64,000 nucleotides of DNA, taken from NCBI RefSeq assembly GCF_019645815.1, contig NZ_CP080997.1, forward strand, positions 4,964,880 to 5,028,879, in the 5' to 3' direction. The notes below the pieces were generated by a model. That model was not told the origin of the DNA, searched no databases, and was given only the letters and a program-made list of their open reading frames with translations. Source of the DNA: Mycolicibacter heraklionensis (GTDB lineage Bacteria > Actinomycetota > Actinomycetes > Mycobacteriales > Mycobacteriaceae). How positions within the stretch are numbered: position 1 is the stretch's first letter; every line of letters starts with the position of its first letter. Position numbers and translations under genes: made by a program. This document shows positions 16,781-26,150 of this stretch, piece after piece.

Positions 16781-17683
16781 TTAGTCGGCGATCTCCGGCG
16801 ACGCCGCCGGCGTGCCTTGATAGAGCCGGACCACGCTGACGACCACGACCAGGCCCATCATGAACCACGTCATCTCAGCGCATGTCTCATAGATGTCGGC
16901 CAGTGCAACGGGTGTGCCCTGGATCGTCGTCGTGGCATCGCCCGCGCGCAGCAGCCCGAGGTTCACCTGCAGGCCGAGTCCGAACCAGATGACGGCCGGC
17001 ATCAACAGCGCCGACCGGGTGACGGAGCTGGGTTCGCGTCGCCACCGTCGTTCAATCAGGGCAAATGTCTGGAACAGCACCCACCCGGTGATCACCCAGC
17101 CGACGTAGTTGCTCAACGGCACGCCCAGAACCCCGCTCGGTGACCGGTAGGAGTACATCTGACGCACGTAGGCCCCGATCGGGTCGATCACCAGGTCGTA
17201 GCCGCCGACGATCAGGGTGGCGACGACGGGTGTCACGACGACCGACAGCGTCCGGCTCCGGAACTCGCCCACAATCACCCGGGCCAGAATCCACGCCACC
17301 CAGGCCAGAATCGCCCAGGCCGCCACCACCGTGAACGGCACGCCGAACGCACGGGGTCCTTCCACGTGATGGGTGTAGAAGCCGAACGGGAAGCCGGTCG
17401 CGAGACTGCACGCCTCCAGGCCGAATCCCACGGTCACCGCGATGGCCAAGTAGGCGACGGCGCCGGCGGGTTTGTAGAGCGTCAGCGTATGGAGCAACAC
17501 GAACACCGCCAACGCCGCGCCCGAGATGGCTTCGGCGACAGCCGATATCGATGATCCGCCAGTCAAAGCGGTCGTTACCATCGCAGCGAAGCAGGTCGCG
17601 ACGACGCACCAGCCCGCGACCACCAGCGGGACCTCGGGTGCGCGCGGAGTCGTCGGCGATGTACTGCTGACCGGCGTCGACAC
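16781..17683 (-). CDS. CruF/DUF422-like carotenoid-biosynthesis membrane protein (about 300 aa)
   Basis: An integral membrane protein with about seven hydrophobic segments. It carries the DUF422 hallmarks: GFGLEACSLATGFPFGFYTH followed by GVPFTVVAAWAIL, then GGYDLVIDPI and a final WVITGWVLFQTF. The family includes CruF, a hydratase acting on carotenoid ends (as in bacterioruberin and deinoxanthin synthesis). No other carotenoid gene is visible nearby, so the substrate is open. The start is uncertain: I use GTG at 17683, but in-frame ATGs at 17791 and 17800 would add a further hydrophobic segment. It converges on the PPE gene and diverges from a DUF1906 gene. Confidence 0.75.
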   Translation of the reverse strand: MSTPVSSTSPTTPRAPEVPLVVAGWCVVATCFAAMVTTALTGGSSISAVAEAISGAALAVFVLLHTLTLYKPAGAVAYLAIAVTVGFGLEACSLATGFPFGFYTHHVEGPRAFGVPFTVVAAWAILAWVAWILARVIVGEFRSRTLSVVVTPVVATLIVGGYDLVIDPIGAYVRQMYSYRSPSGVLGVPLSNYVGWVITGWVLFQTFALIERRWRREPSSVTRSALLMPAVIWFGLGLQVNLGLLRAGDATTTIQGTPVALADIYETCAEMTWFMMGLVVVVSVVRLYQGTPAASPEIAD

Positions 17684-17806
17684 GCACGAATCGTATCCGC
17701 CGACGACTCGTCTTCCGGGCAAAGCGACGATCTTTGCGGAAAAGCGTCCGAGCGCGCTCGGCGCGGGCAACACCATTAACAGCAGCCACATTGTTAACAT
17801 CGGCCC

Positions 17807-18601
17807 GTGCCTGACTCTCCGCGGACTTCCCGCCCTCGGAACCACGTCTCCCGACGTGACGCACTGCGGTACGCATCCGCCGCGGCGCTCACCGGGCTGG
17901 GCGCAGCGGCCACCGGAATGCCGACGGCGTCGGCTGCGGCTCCCACGCTCATCGACTACGCCATGCGCCAGATTCCGGCGCAGGACATCCGGGCCGCCGG
18001 TCATGCCGGAGTCATCAACTACGTGTCGACGTCGCGGCCGGGTTCGCACTTCGGCGCCAAGCCGATCACCCGGCCCTACGCCGAATCGCTGACCGCCGCG
18101 GGACTGGTGATCGTCAGTAACTACCAGTACGGCAAGCCGGGCGGGACGGCACCGTCGGATTTCACCCGGGGATACCCCGGCGGTGTCTCCGACGCGCAGA
18201 CCGCCTGGCAGCTGCACACCGCGGCAGGCGGCGGGCGCAGTGCGCCGATCTTCTTCAGCGTCGACGACGACATCGACCGCAACACCTGGAACGCCGTGGC
18301 ACTGCAATGGTTTCGGGGAATCAACTCGGTACTGGGAGTGCAGCGCACCGGCGTCTACGGAGGCGTGAACGTCTGCCAGTGGGCGGCCGCCGACGGTGTC
18401 ATCGGGGTCTCCCGCACACCCGGTAAGCGGTGGGCCTGGCAGACCCGATCCTGGTCGCGCGGCCAGGTCGACCCCGGTGCGGTGCTCTATCAGCGGATAG
18501 TCAGTACCGCCTCAAACCCGGGGCCGATCGTCGGGGGGATCGAAGTCGACGTCAACGATGTCCTGGCCCAGGACTGCGGCCAGTGGAATTTACATCCGTG
18601 A
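17807..18601 (+). CDS. Exported DUF1906 (glycoside-hydrolase-like) protein (264 aa)
   Basis: A paralogue of the DUF1906 protein at 10804-11589. It has a Tat-type signal (SRRDALRYASAAALTGLGAAATGMPTASA) and the same domain landmarks: YQYGKPGGTAPSDFTRGYPGG, APIFFSVDDDIDRNTW, ALQWFRGINSVLG, RWAWQTRSWSRG and a final VDVNDVLA. The two mature domains look about half to two-thirds identical by eye. The GTG start lies 123 bases from the divergent CruF-like start. It probably acts on a cell-wall or extracellular glycan, but neither the substrate nor activity is established for this type. Confidence 0.85.
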   Translation: MPDSPRTSRPRNHVSRRDALRYASAAALTGLGAAATGMPTASAAAPTLIDYAMRQIPAQDIRAAGHAGVINYVSTSRPGSHFGAKPITRPYAESLTAAGLVIVSNYQYGKPGGTAPSDFTRGYPGGVSDAQTAWQLHTAAGGGRSAPIFFSVDDDIDRNTWNAVALQWFRGINSVLGVQRTGVYGGVNVCQWAAADGVIGVSRTPGKRWAWQTRSWSRGQVDPGAVLYQRIVSTASNPGPIVGGIEVDVNDVLAQDCGQWNLHP

Positions 18602-18615
18602 GGTCGTGCGACCGA

Positions 18616-18702
18616 TCAGGATTTGCTGGACAAAAAGAGTGCCAGGGTAAGCAACACGACACACGCGAGGCACGTGTAGACGCCCAGAGATGCTGACGCC
18701 AT
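18616..18702 (-). CDS. Candidate 28-aa single-pass membrane peptide
   Basis: A short ORF too small for routine gene calling. ATG is preceded by ACAGGAGCCCACTT, a good ribosome-binding site at normal spacing. The peptide starts MASASLGVYT, continues with an almost uninterrupted hydrophobic segment (CLACVVLLTLALFL) containing two Cys residues, and ends with SSKS. That is the layout of a small single-pass membrane protein. It lies 164 bases beyond the stop of the large PUFA-synthase gene, on the same strand, so it could be the last cistron of that operon or have its own promoter. No function can be assigned. Confidence 0.5.
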   Translation of the reverse strand: MASASLGVYTCLACVVLLTLALFLSSKS

Positions 18703-18866
18703 AAGTGGGCTCCTGTCTGCGAAGACTTGGTTGGTCACGATTCGTTGAAGGCCGATCTACGCCCAGCTGCGCAGCTGGACGGCCGTGCCGCGATCGCCCC
18801 TAAGCTAGCCGCCCGCCTCGGCCGGCGTCAACAAGGCTCCGGCGAGGCCGGCACCCAGCCTCTGAG

Positions 18867-21800
18867 TCAGGACGAACTGAACTCAGCCGCCTTGACGGTC
18901 TCCCAGTCATCGTCGGTGACCAGGTTTCGCCAGTCGACGGGCAGGGAATCCAGCGCGTCCTCGATGCAGAACCACACCGACTCCAGCGGCGAGGCGCCCG
19001 GGGCAGCGGCGGTAATCCGGCTCTCCACATCGTAGTTCGGTGGATGCGGCGCATCGCTGAACGGTGCGAGCGCGTTGATGGCATCCATCACGTAACGCCG
19101 CAACTCGGCGTATGGCCGACCGCGCAGCTCCTCGGGCAGGATCGGCCTGCCGAAAATGTAGTCCTGGGCGGCATGGCCGTAGGGAACTTCGAGCTTGTGC
19201 GGCAACGGCTCCTCGGGTAAACCGCCCGCGAAGTACACCGGCACGATCGGCATTGACATCTCGATCGCCATGTCCAGCAATGTTGACGTCAGCCGCTCGA
19301 CCCGCTGGCCCGAGCTCACGCTGCGGGTCCCGTCGGCGTGCACCATGACCGACACTCCCAGGGCCGCGGCTTCGCGCTTGAGCTCATCGACCAGACCGAA
19401 GAACTCCTGGGGCTGCTGCTGGTCGAAATAGCGAAGATGCCCCAGCTCCTTGCCGGCCGCCGTATCGATCATCCGCAAGAGATTGCCGACCCAGCCCGTT
19501 TCGTGTTTGGCATGGCCGATGGTGACGACCTTCGTGCCGGTCAGCCACGATCCGATGGTGGTGCCCAGCAACGATTCGACCTGCACCTGGTGATTGGCCA
19601 GCAAGAGGACGGGCCGGCCGCGCACCGCCGCCATCGCCGCCGGATCGGTGACCACGACGTGTCGTACGTAGCGCGACAGCACCGCCCCCAGGGCCAACTC
19701 ACCGAACCAGCCGTCCGGCATCCCCGCGCTCTCGGTCCACCAGGCTCGGACCGGTTCCCAGTCGGTCACCGATGACGCGCTCGCGCGACACGCTCCCGGC
19801 CGCAGTTTCTCGACCTCGACCGTGATGCGCTCCAGCGGCAGCGCCGGGCAGCTCACCTGCCCGTCGACGATCTGAACCCGGGAGGGGTGAATCGCGTTGT
19901 GGACGGCGTCTGCCACCGCCTCCTTGGTCACGATGTCGACCATCAGCGAATCACCTTGGCTGTCCGTGCCGTACACGGCCTGCAGGGTGCCCTTGAACCA
20001 GTCGAGTGTTGCCATCCGGGCAGTGTCGAGTTCGAGGACGCCGCGCCCGAGCCGCTCGCTCAGCGACAATCCGGGGACGGGCTGGCGGTCCCCCATGAAC
20101 GCGCGGCGCTCCGGACCGCCGACCTCGGCCAGCGGACCCTTGCTCAGCAGAAACTCGGCCATCCGGATGCGCGCCCAGGGTTTTCCGTCGGCACTGAGCC
20201 ACAGGTCGAATGTCGGCATGCGGCCTTCGTCGTCGTCGAAGCCCACGAATCGGGCTTCGACATCAACGGTTCCCGCCACGGGAGCGTCGGCGTAGAACCG
20301 GGCCGAGAGAATGCGGCGCGGGAATCCGACATCGGGGTCGCGGGCATCGGCATACGACGCGGGGTCGGCGGTGTCGGTGGTCCACACGCTCATAGCGGTG
20401 TGCGGTACCACGTGCAACGCGCCGTCCAGCAGTCCCGGCTGCAGTTCGCCGGCCGGAACGGCGCAACGGTCGATCGCGAGCGTTCCGGTTGAGCCGTTGC
20501 GGCCGATGCGGGCGCCATCGGTCAGGGCCGCGAAGGCCGGACCGTGAAACACGGTTCCGTCGTAGGGGTTGGCATAGGGCACCGCACCTTCCAGCGGGGC
20601 CGGCGGTTCCGGTGCACCGGTGTACTGCGCGGCCGTGGCGACGACGGCGTGCGCGTGAATCTCCCAGCGGGACAACTCTGCTCGCGGAGCATCACGCCAG
20701 ACCTCCAGTCGGCCCTGGAAACACCCGGCCTGCTGCGTCTGCTCCAGCACCACCCGCAGCTGCTTCGGGGAGTCGACCACGACCCACCGAACCATCTGGA
20801 CATCGGTGACCTCGACAACCTTGGCTCCGCCGGTGGCGCGGGCTGCCGCCTGTGCGAACAGGTCCATGACCGACATCATCGGCAGCGAGGGAATGACATA
20901 GGTCGGGCAGTGATCGACGATCCAGGAGTCGCTGACCGGATCCAGGGTGACTTCCATTGTGGTGGTCGCGGCCGCCGCGACTGCACCTCCCGCCGACACC
21001 GCGGCCGGAGCGGATGTCGTGATGGTGCCGGCACCGACCGAGGAGCGCCCTTCCCCGGTGCCGGCGACGATGCGCATGCCCAGGTTGCTCGCGGTGTAGA
21101 TGCGCTTGTTGTCCACCCACAGCGATGCCTCGGCGACCGCGAGGACGCCGGCGTCCTCGCGGACGATCCGGGTGATCTCCACCTGCGCCGTGATCTGCTT
21201 GTTGGTGGGGATGATCTGGCCGCGATACCGCCAGGTCATGGCGTCGTGCAGGGCGGCCGGCTCGAAGCGTGCGGACGGGCCGGCTTCCTTGCCGAGTCCG
21301 AGGTCGAGCATCCCGAACTGCAGGACCTGCAACAGCATCTCGATGCCCAGGGATCCCGGTTGGACCGGGTCCTGGAAGAAGTGCGCTTTGAAGTACCACT
21401 CGCCGGGGTTGACGTCTTTGACGCCGCGCCACTGTCCCAGTCCGGCGGCGCCGCCGGTGGGCCAGCGGCCGGTGACTCGGTCGACCATCAGCAGCATCGG
21501 GTCCGCCAACCGTGCACCCGCGCCGAAGAACTCGGCGGGTTGGGTGGTCAAGTCGACCACCGGGGCCTCGCAGGCCTGCGCCAGTGCGGCACGTTGTTCG
21601 TCGCTGACCGGGAGCCCAACTTGGTTCTGCAGCGCTTCGCGTTTGAAGTAGCCGAACACGGTGTCGAAGGTGTAGACGGGTCCGTCGTCGGCGGTGATCT
21701 CTCCGTCGAAGCCGACGATGATGGTGCCCGCGGCTTTGGCCAGGCTCTTCAGCTTCACGTGGATTCGCAGCGTTCCGGTCGCCGGAGTGACCTCGCGGTG

Positions 21801-24800
21801 CTGGGTCCCGGTCCCGTCCAGGTTGCGGAAGAACAGGTCCGCCTCACCGTCCAGCGGGCAACCGACGTAGCTGGCCAGCCAACCGCAGGGCTGCAGGGCG
21901 ACCTCCATGAGCACCGCGTTGGGCATCGTCTCGTGCCCGTTGGCGGCGCCGTTCTCGGCGAAATACCAGGCGTCGGCGGGGACGTCGTACTCCACGACGA
22001 CCTCGGCGCCGGCCTTCATCACGCCGGTCTCGCCGACCAGCTCGGTGACCCGCGACATGAAGTGATACGGCGGGCCGGGCAGCCGGGCCGCCTTGCGGGG
22101 CGAGTCGAACTTCTCGAACAGCGGCCCGAACGCCATGGACGGCTTGGCGATCGCGCTGGCGAGCATCGCCTGGTAGTCGTAGCGGAACCCGTTGACTTCG
22201 GCGACCGGTTTGGGCTCGACGTAGCCTTCGAGCTCCTTGGCGCCGGAGTCCATCGGCCATCCGGGTGTCAGTTTCAGGCCCATCCGCTCACAGTGGAAGG
22301 CGGGCAGCCCGTCGACGGTGCAGAGCAGGTCGGCGAACAGGGTCGGCTCGGGTCCGGCGATCACCTCGCGAACGAAGACTTCGTAGACGACCTCCCGGGA
22401 CTGCGGCGTGACCTGGCCCCGGCAGCGCAGCTTGTAGGTCTCGAAGGGAACGGGTTCGAAGCGCCAGCCGTCGCAGTCGAGCGTCATGCCCAGGGCGGTC
22501 ATGTAGATCGCCATGGTCTGCATGGTCGCCTCGTACATCAGCGTGCCGGGCATGCACGGGTCGTTCTTGAAATGACCGGCGAAGAAACAGTTCTCCGGCG
22601 TGACGGGCGCGACGGCCCGCAGATACCCGCGGCCCCACGGTCCACCGGTGAAGTCCAGATCGGTGACTTCGTCGACGAAGAGCATGTCGCCGGCGTGGAT
22701 GCTGGGGGTGCGGGTGTGGCTGCCTGCGCGCTCAAAACCCTCGCCGAACGTGCGCCAGATCTCGCCGGACGCCATCGCCTCCAGATCGGCACGCTGCAGC
22801 GAGCTGCGCGACGTCTGGGCGGGCGTCTGCTCCATCGGTCCGCTGACGGTGTGATCCTCAGGGCGCCAAAGGATTCCGCCGGAGGCCGCCAACTCCTCGT
22901 CGGTGAAGAAACCCGCTTGGCCGTTGCGCATCGACATCCGCTCGACACCGTCGATGGTGCAGTCGTAGTGGAAGAAGAAGAGCCGAACGTCACCTTGCCG
23001 GGCGTGGCCGTCCACATGGATGTCGAAGCGCAGGGTGTCGCCGATCTCGGGCAGGCCGCCCAGGTAGGTCACCTCGCAGCCGAGCAGCCGGTAGACCCGC
23101 TCGCCCTTGTTGAGCAGATCCGCGCCCATCCAGGAGATGAGCATCAGGTCGGCCTGCCCGCTTTCGATCATGATTCCGGCGGGCATCCGGCCCTGCTGTA
23201 GCCACCAGGAGTCGGCGGTGACATCGGTTTCGGTCCAGAGCGTTCCGGTGCCGTTGCGGGCGGGCTCCGCGTCGATGCCCAGCAGCCGATCTGCCAGCAG
23301 CAGTGGCGGTTCGGGCATCCGGACCTGTCGTGCGTACTGGTCCTGCTCGGCGAACGCCGGGCCGAAGATCTCGGAGATGTTCCCCGAGGAGTGCACGAGC
23401 AGTCCGTCTTTGTCGAGCTTGAGTCCGACCGGCTCGCGCTTGACCGTCGGCGTCGGGACCACCTTGTCGACCGGCTTGGCGGGCTGGATTGCCCGGCTGG
23501 CGCCCGCGGGCATGGTGACGGTGGCGGGAGTCGGCGCGGCCGCTGCGGCGGGCTGCGGCTCCGGCGGCGGCGTAGCCGCGGCCACACCCAACGGCAGCCG
23601 GGCCAGCGACTCCGCGACCGTTGCCAGAGCCGGAGGCATCGGGAGTTGTGTTGGCATGAATTGCTCCAGTTGGTGAGGGGGGTTCGTTCCTGGGGCCGGG
23701 ACGCGTGGTGGAAGTTGGACCGCGGGCAGGTGCGCGGGAAAGTTGAGGTGGATGGGTTTCCCGACGGCGTTGGCGGCTGCCGGCGCCATCAATGTCATGG
23801 CCTCGGGCCCGGTTGCCGACGACACCAGCGTGATGTGTTGTCGCTGATCGGCCATTCCGGTGAGCTCGACGGCGACGCGCCGTTGCTCGGAGGTCCAGGG
23901 CTCGCCGTCGGGCCACACACTGAGGGCTCCGTAGAGCACGCCGGCGGCCACATGCAACAGTCCCGAGGCGGCGTGCGCGTGACCCAGCAGGGCCGAGAGA
24001 TTCACCGCACCGGGAACGGTGCCCAGGTGCAGACATTCGGCGTCCACCGATTGATCGGGAAGCAGGGTCGCGTACACCGGGTCACCGTCGCGGCGCGCAT
24101 CGGCGGCGCGCTTGAGCACGAGAACGACGGCGGCGTCGGCGGGTACCTGCTCGTCGGCGGGCAGTAATGCACGAGCCGCCGCCTGGTGCACGGGTTCGCA
24201 GCTGAGATCCACCGCGCCCACCACGGCCGCGTCGACCTCTCCGCGCCGCAACGCCCGCGCGGCCATCTCGAGGGCCGTGGTGCCTGAGAGCTGTTCCCGG
24301 GACACCGTGAAACTCGGCCCCCGTAGATCGAATTGGCTGTTGAGACGATTCGCCACAATGTTGGGCATGGCGCCCACGACGCCCGCTGCGGTCCACCCCG
24401 CAACGACGCCGTCCCGAGCCGCGGCGAGCTGCTCGGGGTCATCGAATTCGTCGGCCAACCGCCAGCGCAGCCCGAATCGGTTGACTTCAGGGTCGCAGCC
24501 CATTCCGACGACGACGCTGGTGGTGTCCGGCGGCAGGCTCTTGATCAACTCGCCGATGTTGAGGGCCGCACCGAGCAGGGCCAGCTGTTGGGGCTGGGTC
24601 TGTTTGAGATCGGCTGGCGGGAAACGGGTTTGGGTTAGATCCAGACAGACCTCAGCCATGCGTGCGCCGCGGATTCCGTCGCCCGTGCCGGTGGGTATCG
24701 GCTGACACGTCGTCAAGTGCTCAGCGACGGAGGCGGTTCCGTGTCCGTCGCCGACCAGCAGGCTCAGGCCGACGATCGCGACTTCCTGCTCGGGCCGGGG

Positions 24801-26144
24801 CGCGGCGGTCGGCGGAGCCGGCGTTGGACCGCTCCCTTCGACCCATTCTTCGAGCAGCAGGTGGGCGTTGTTGCCGCCGAAGCCGAAATTGTTGACCGCG
24901 GCGCGGCGCGGGCCGTCGCTGTCCCACGGCTCGGCCTCGGTGAGCAGCCGGAACGGCGAGTCGGCGAGGAAGGGCAGCGGATCATCGGCATGCAGGGTCG
25001 GGGGACGTACCCCGGCCCGCATCGCTGCGAGCACTTTGATGGCACCCGCAGCGCCGGACGCCGTGATCGAATGGCCCAGATTGGATTTCAGCGATCCGAT
25101 CGGCACGTCGGACATGCCGGTGAAAATGTGCGCCATGCTCATCAGTTCGGTCAGGTCGCCGCGCGATGTCCCGGTGGCGTGGCATTCGATGAGCGAGACG
25201 TCGCGCGGCTCGAGTCCGGCCATCTGGTAGGCCAGTCGCATTGCGCGTTCTTGGCCGTCCTGGGAGGGCACCAGAAATCCGTGTCCCCGACCATCGTTGC
25301 TCAAGCCGACACCCCGGATCACACCCAGGATGGTGTCGCCGTCGGCGATCGCATCGTCAAGCCGCCGCAGCGCCAGGATGGCCGCGCCTTCGGCGGGGAC
25401 CAGCCCGTCGGCGCCGTTGTGGAACGGCCGCGACCGGCCCGTTCGGCTGAGCGCCTGTAAGGCGGTGAAGCCGATATGCAGCAGCAGGTCACTGGCGCCG
25501 TTGACGCCACCGGCGAACATGATGTCCGCGGTGCGGTCGTGCAGCCGATCGCAGGCCAGCTTGATGGCATACAGCGATGAAGCGCAGGCAGCGTCGAGGG
25601 CCGCGGCTCCGCCCGTCAAGCCCAGCGCCTGTGCGATCAGATGTGCCGGCAGCCCGGACATGAAGCGATTGCGCCAGTCCACCCCAGACTCGACGCCGGG
25701 TTGTTGTCCTCGCCAGACCGTTTCGGCGAGATCGGTCATCTTCTTTGTCGGGTAGCTCAGGTTGCCCAGGACTATCCCGGCGGAACCCGGGACTTCACCC
25801 GCGCGCCATCCCGCACTGACCAGGGCTTGTCTGGCCGCCTCGATGCCCCACCGGTAGAGCGGGTCGAGCCCGGCGAGAACGTCAGCGTCGAGAAGCAGTC
25901 CGCGGGGGTTGAACACGTCATCGAAGCCGCGGACATAGCCGCCGCGATCCGACCAGGTGCGGTCGAGTTCGGGTACGTCCGCCGGGGCACACCGGACACG
26001 AGCCGGCGATACGCCCCAGTAGTCCGGGCCGGCCGAGCCCAGCACGTCGCGGCCGTCGTGCACGGTTGTCCAGAGCTCACCCGCATTCAGTCCCCCGGGC
26101 AGGACACAGCCCTGCCCGACGATCGCGATGGGATCAAACTTCAC
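18867..26144 (-). CDS. PUFA-synthase-like megasynthase, KS-CLF-DHs-AGPAT (2425 aa)
   Basis: A multidomain protein of the Pfa3/PfaC type. An N-terminal ketosynthase (about 1-440) has Cys187 in DAACASS, His322 in HATGTS and His358 in SNLGHS. A chain-length-factor-like KS follows (about 450-780) and lacks the active Cys (TVSREQLSGTT). An Ala/Pro linker leads to FabA-like hotdog dehydratase units; two carry the catalytic motif (GHFKNDPCMPG and AHFFQDPVQPG). A PKS-type dehydratase comes next (SWIVDHCPT...VIPSLPMM, FHGPAF). The C-terminal domain (about 2130-2370) is a PlsC/AGPAT acyltransferase with NHQVQVES and HADGTRS. Fused AGPAT domains are known in myxobacterial (terrestrial) PUFA synthases. 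It starts 6 bases after the stop of its partner gene. Likely cytosolic or membrane-associated; the product is unknown. Confidence 0.85.
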   Translation of the reverse strand: MKFDPIAIVGQGCVLPGGLNAGELWTTVHDGRDVLGSAGPDYWGVSPARVRCAPADVPELDRTWSDRGGYVRGFDDVFNPRGLLLDADVLAGLDPLYRWGIEAARQALVSAGWRAGEVPGSAGIVLGNLSYPTKKMTDLAETVWRGQQPGVESGVDWRNRFMSGLPAHLIAQALGLTGGAAALDAACASSLYAIKLACDRLHDRTADIMFAGGVNGASDLLLHIGFTALQALSRTGRSRPFHNGADGLVPAEGAAILALRRLDDAIADGDTILGVIRGVGLSNDGRGHGFLVPSQDGQERAMRLAYQMAGLEPRDVSLIECHATGTSRGDLTELMSMAHIFTGMSDVPIGSLKSNLGHSITASGAAGAIKVLAAMRAGVRPPTLHADDPLPFLADSPFRLLTEAEPWDSDGPRRAAVNNFGFGGNNAHLLLEEWVEGSGPTPAPPTAAPRPEQEVAIVGLSLLVGDGHGTASVAEHLTTCQPIPTGTGDGIRGARMAEVCLDLTQTRFPPADLKQTQPQQLALLGAALNIGELIKSLPPDTTSVVVGMGCDPEVNRFGLRWRLADEFDDPEQLAAARDGVVAGWTAAGVVGAMPNIVANRLNSQFDLRGPSFTVSREQLSGTTALEMAARALRRGEVDAAVVGAVDLSCEPVHQAAARALLPADEQVPADAAVVLVLKRAADARRDGDPVYATLLPDQSVDAECLHLGTVPGAVNLSALLGHAHAASGLLHVAAGVLYGALSVWPDGEPWTSEQRRVAVELTGMADQRQHITLVSSATGPEAMTLMAPAAANAVGKPIHLNFPAHLPAVQLPPRVPAPGTNPPHQLEQFMPTQLPMPPALATVAESLARLPLGVAAATPPPEPQPAAAAAPTPATVTMPAGASRAIQPAKPVDKVVPTPTVKREPVGLKLDKDGLLVHSSGNISEIFGPAFAEQDQYARQVRMPEPPLLLADRLLGIDAEPARNGTGTLWTETDVTADSWWLQQGRMPAGIMIESGQADLMLISWMGADLLNKGERVYRLLGCEVTYLGGLPEIGDTLRFDIHVDGHARQGDVRLFFFHYDCTIDGVERMSMRNGQAGFFTDEELAASGGILWRPEDHTVSGPMEQTPAQTSRSSLQRADLEAMASGEIWRTFGEGFERAGSHTRTPSIHAGDMLFVDEVTDLDFTGGPWGRGYLRAVAPVTPENCFFAGHFKNDPCMPGTLMYEATMQTMAIYMTALGMTLDCDGWRFEPVPFETYKLRCRGQVTPQSREVVYEVFVREVIAGPEPTLFADLLCTVDGLPAFHCERMGLKLTPGWPMDSGAKELEGYVEPKPVAEVNGFRYDYQAMLASAIAKPSMAFGPLFEKFDSPRKAARLPGPPYHFMSRVTELVGETGVMKAGAEVVVEYDVPADAWYFAENGAANGHETMPNAVLMEVALQPCGWLASYVGCPLDGEADLFFRNLDGTGTQHREVTPATGTLRIHVKLKSLAKAAGTIIVGFDGEITADDGPVYTFDTVFGYFKREALQNQVGLPVSDEQRAALAQACEAPVVDLTTQPAEFFGAGARLADPMLLMVDRVTGRWPTGGAAGLGQWRGVKDVNPGEWYFKAHFFQDPVQPGSLGIEMLLQVLQFGMLDLGLGKEAGPSARFEPAALHDAMTWRYRGQIIPTNKQITAQVEITRIVREDAGVLAVAEASLWVDNKRIYTASNLGMRIVAGTGEGRSSVGAGTITTSAPAAVSAGGAVAAAATTTMEVTLDPVSDSWIVDHCPTYVIPSLPMMSVMDLFAQAAARATGGAKVVEVTDVQMVRWVVVDSPKQLRVVLEQTQQAGCFQGRLEVWRDAPRAELSRWEIHAHAVVATAAQYTGAPEPPAPLEGAVPYANPYDGTVFHGPAFAALTDGARIGRNGSTGTLAIDRCAVPAGELQPGLLDGALHVVPHTAMSVWTTDTADPASYADARDPDVGFPRRILSARFYADAPVAGTVDVEARFVGFDDDEGRMPTFDLWLSADGKPWARIRMAEFLLSKGPLAEVGGPERRAFMGDRQPVPGLSLSERLGRGVLELDTARMATLDWFKGTLQAVYGTDSQGDSLMVDIVTKEAVADAVHNAIHPSRVQIVDGQVSCPALPLERITVEVEKLRPGACRASASSVTDWEPVRAWWTESAGMPDGWFGELALGAVLSRYVRHVVVTDPAAMAAVRGRPVLLLANHQVQVESLLGTTIGSWLTGTKVVTIGHAKHETGWVGNLLRMIDTAAGKELGHLRYFDQQQPQEFFGLVDELKREAAALGVSVMVHADGTRSVSSGQRVERLTSTLLDMAIEMSMPIVPVYFAGGLPEEPLPHKLEVPYGHAAQDYIFGRPILPEELRGRPYAELRRYVMDAINALAPFSDAPHPPNYDVESRITAAAPGASPLESVWFCIEDALDSLPVDWRNLVTDDDWETVKAAEFSSS

Positions 26145-26150
26145 TTCGAA

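Noticed and set aside
20544..23201. Long plus-strand ORF (885 codons) opposite the 2425-aa synthase gene
   Set aside because: It is the antisense shadow of a high-GC coding region, full of Arg/Gly/His, with no recognisable domain, and the minus strand is a clear gene.
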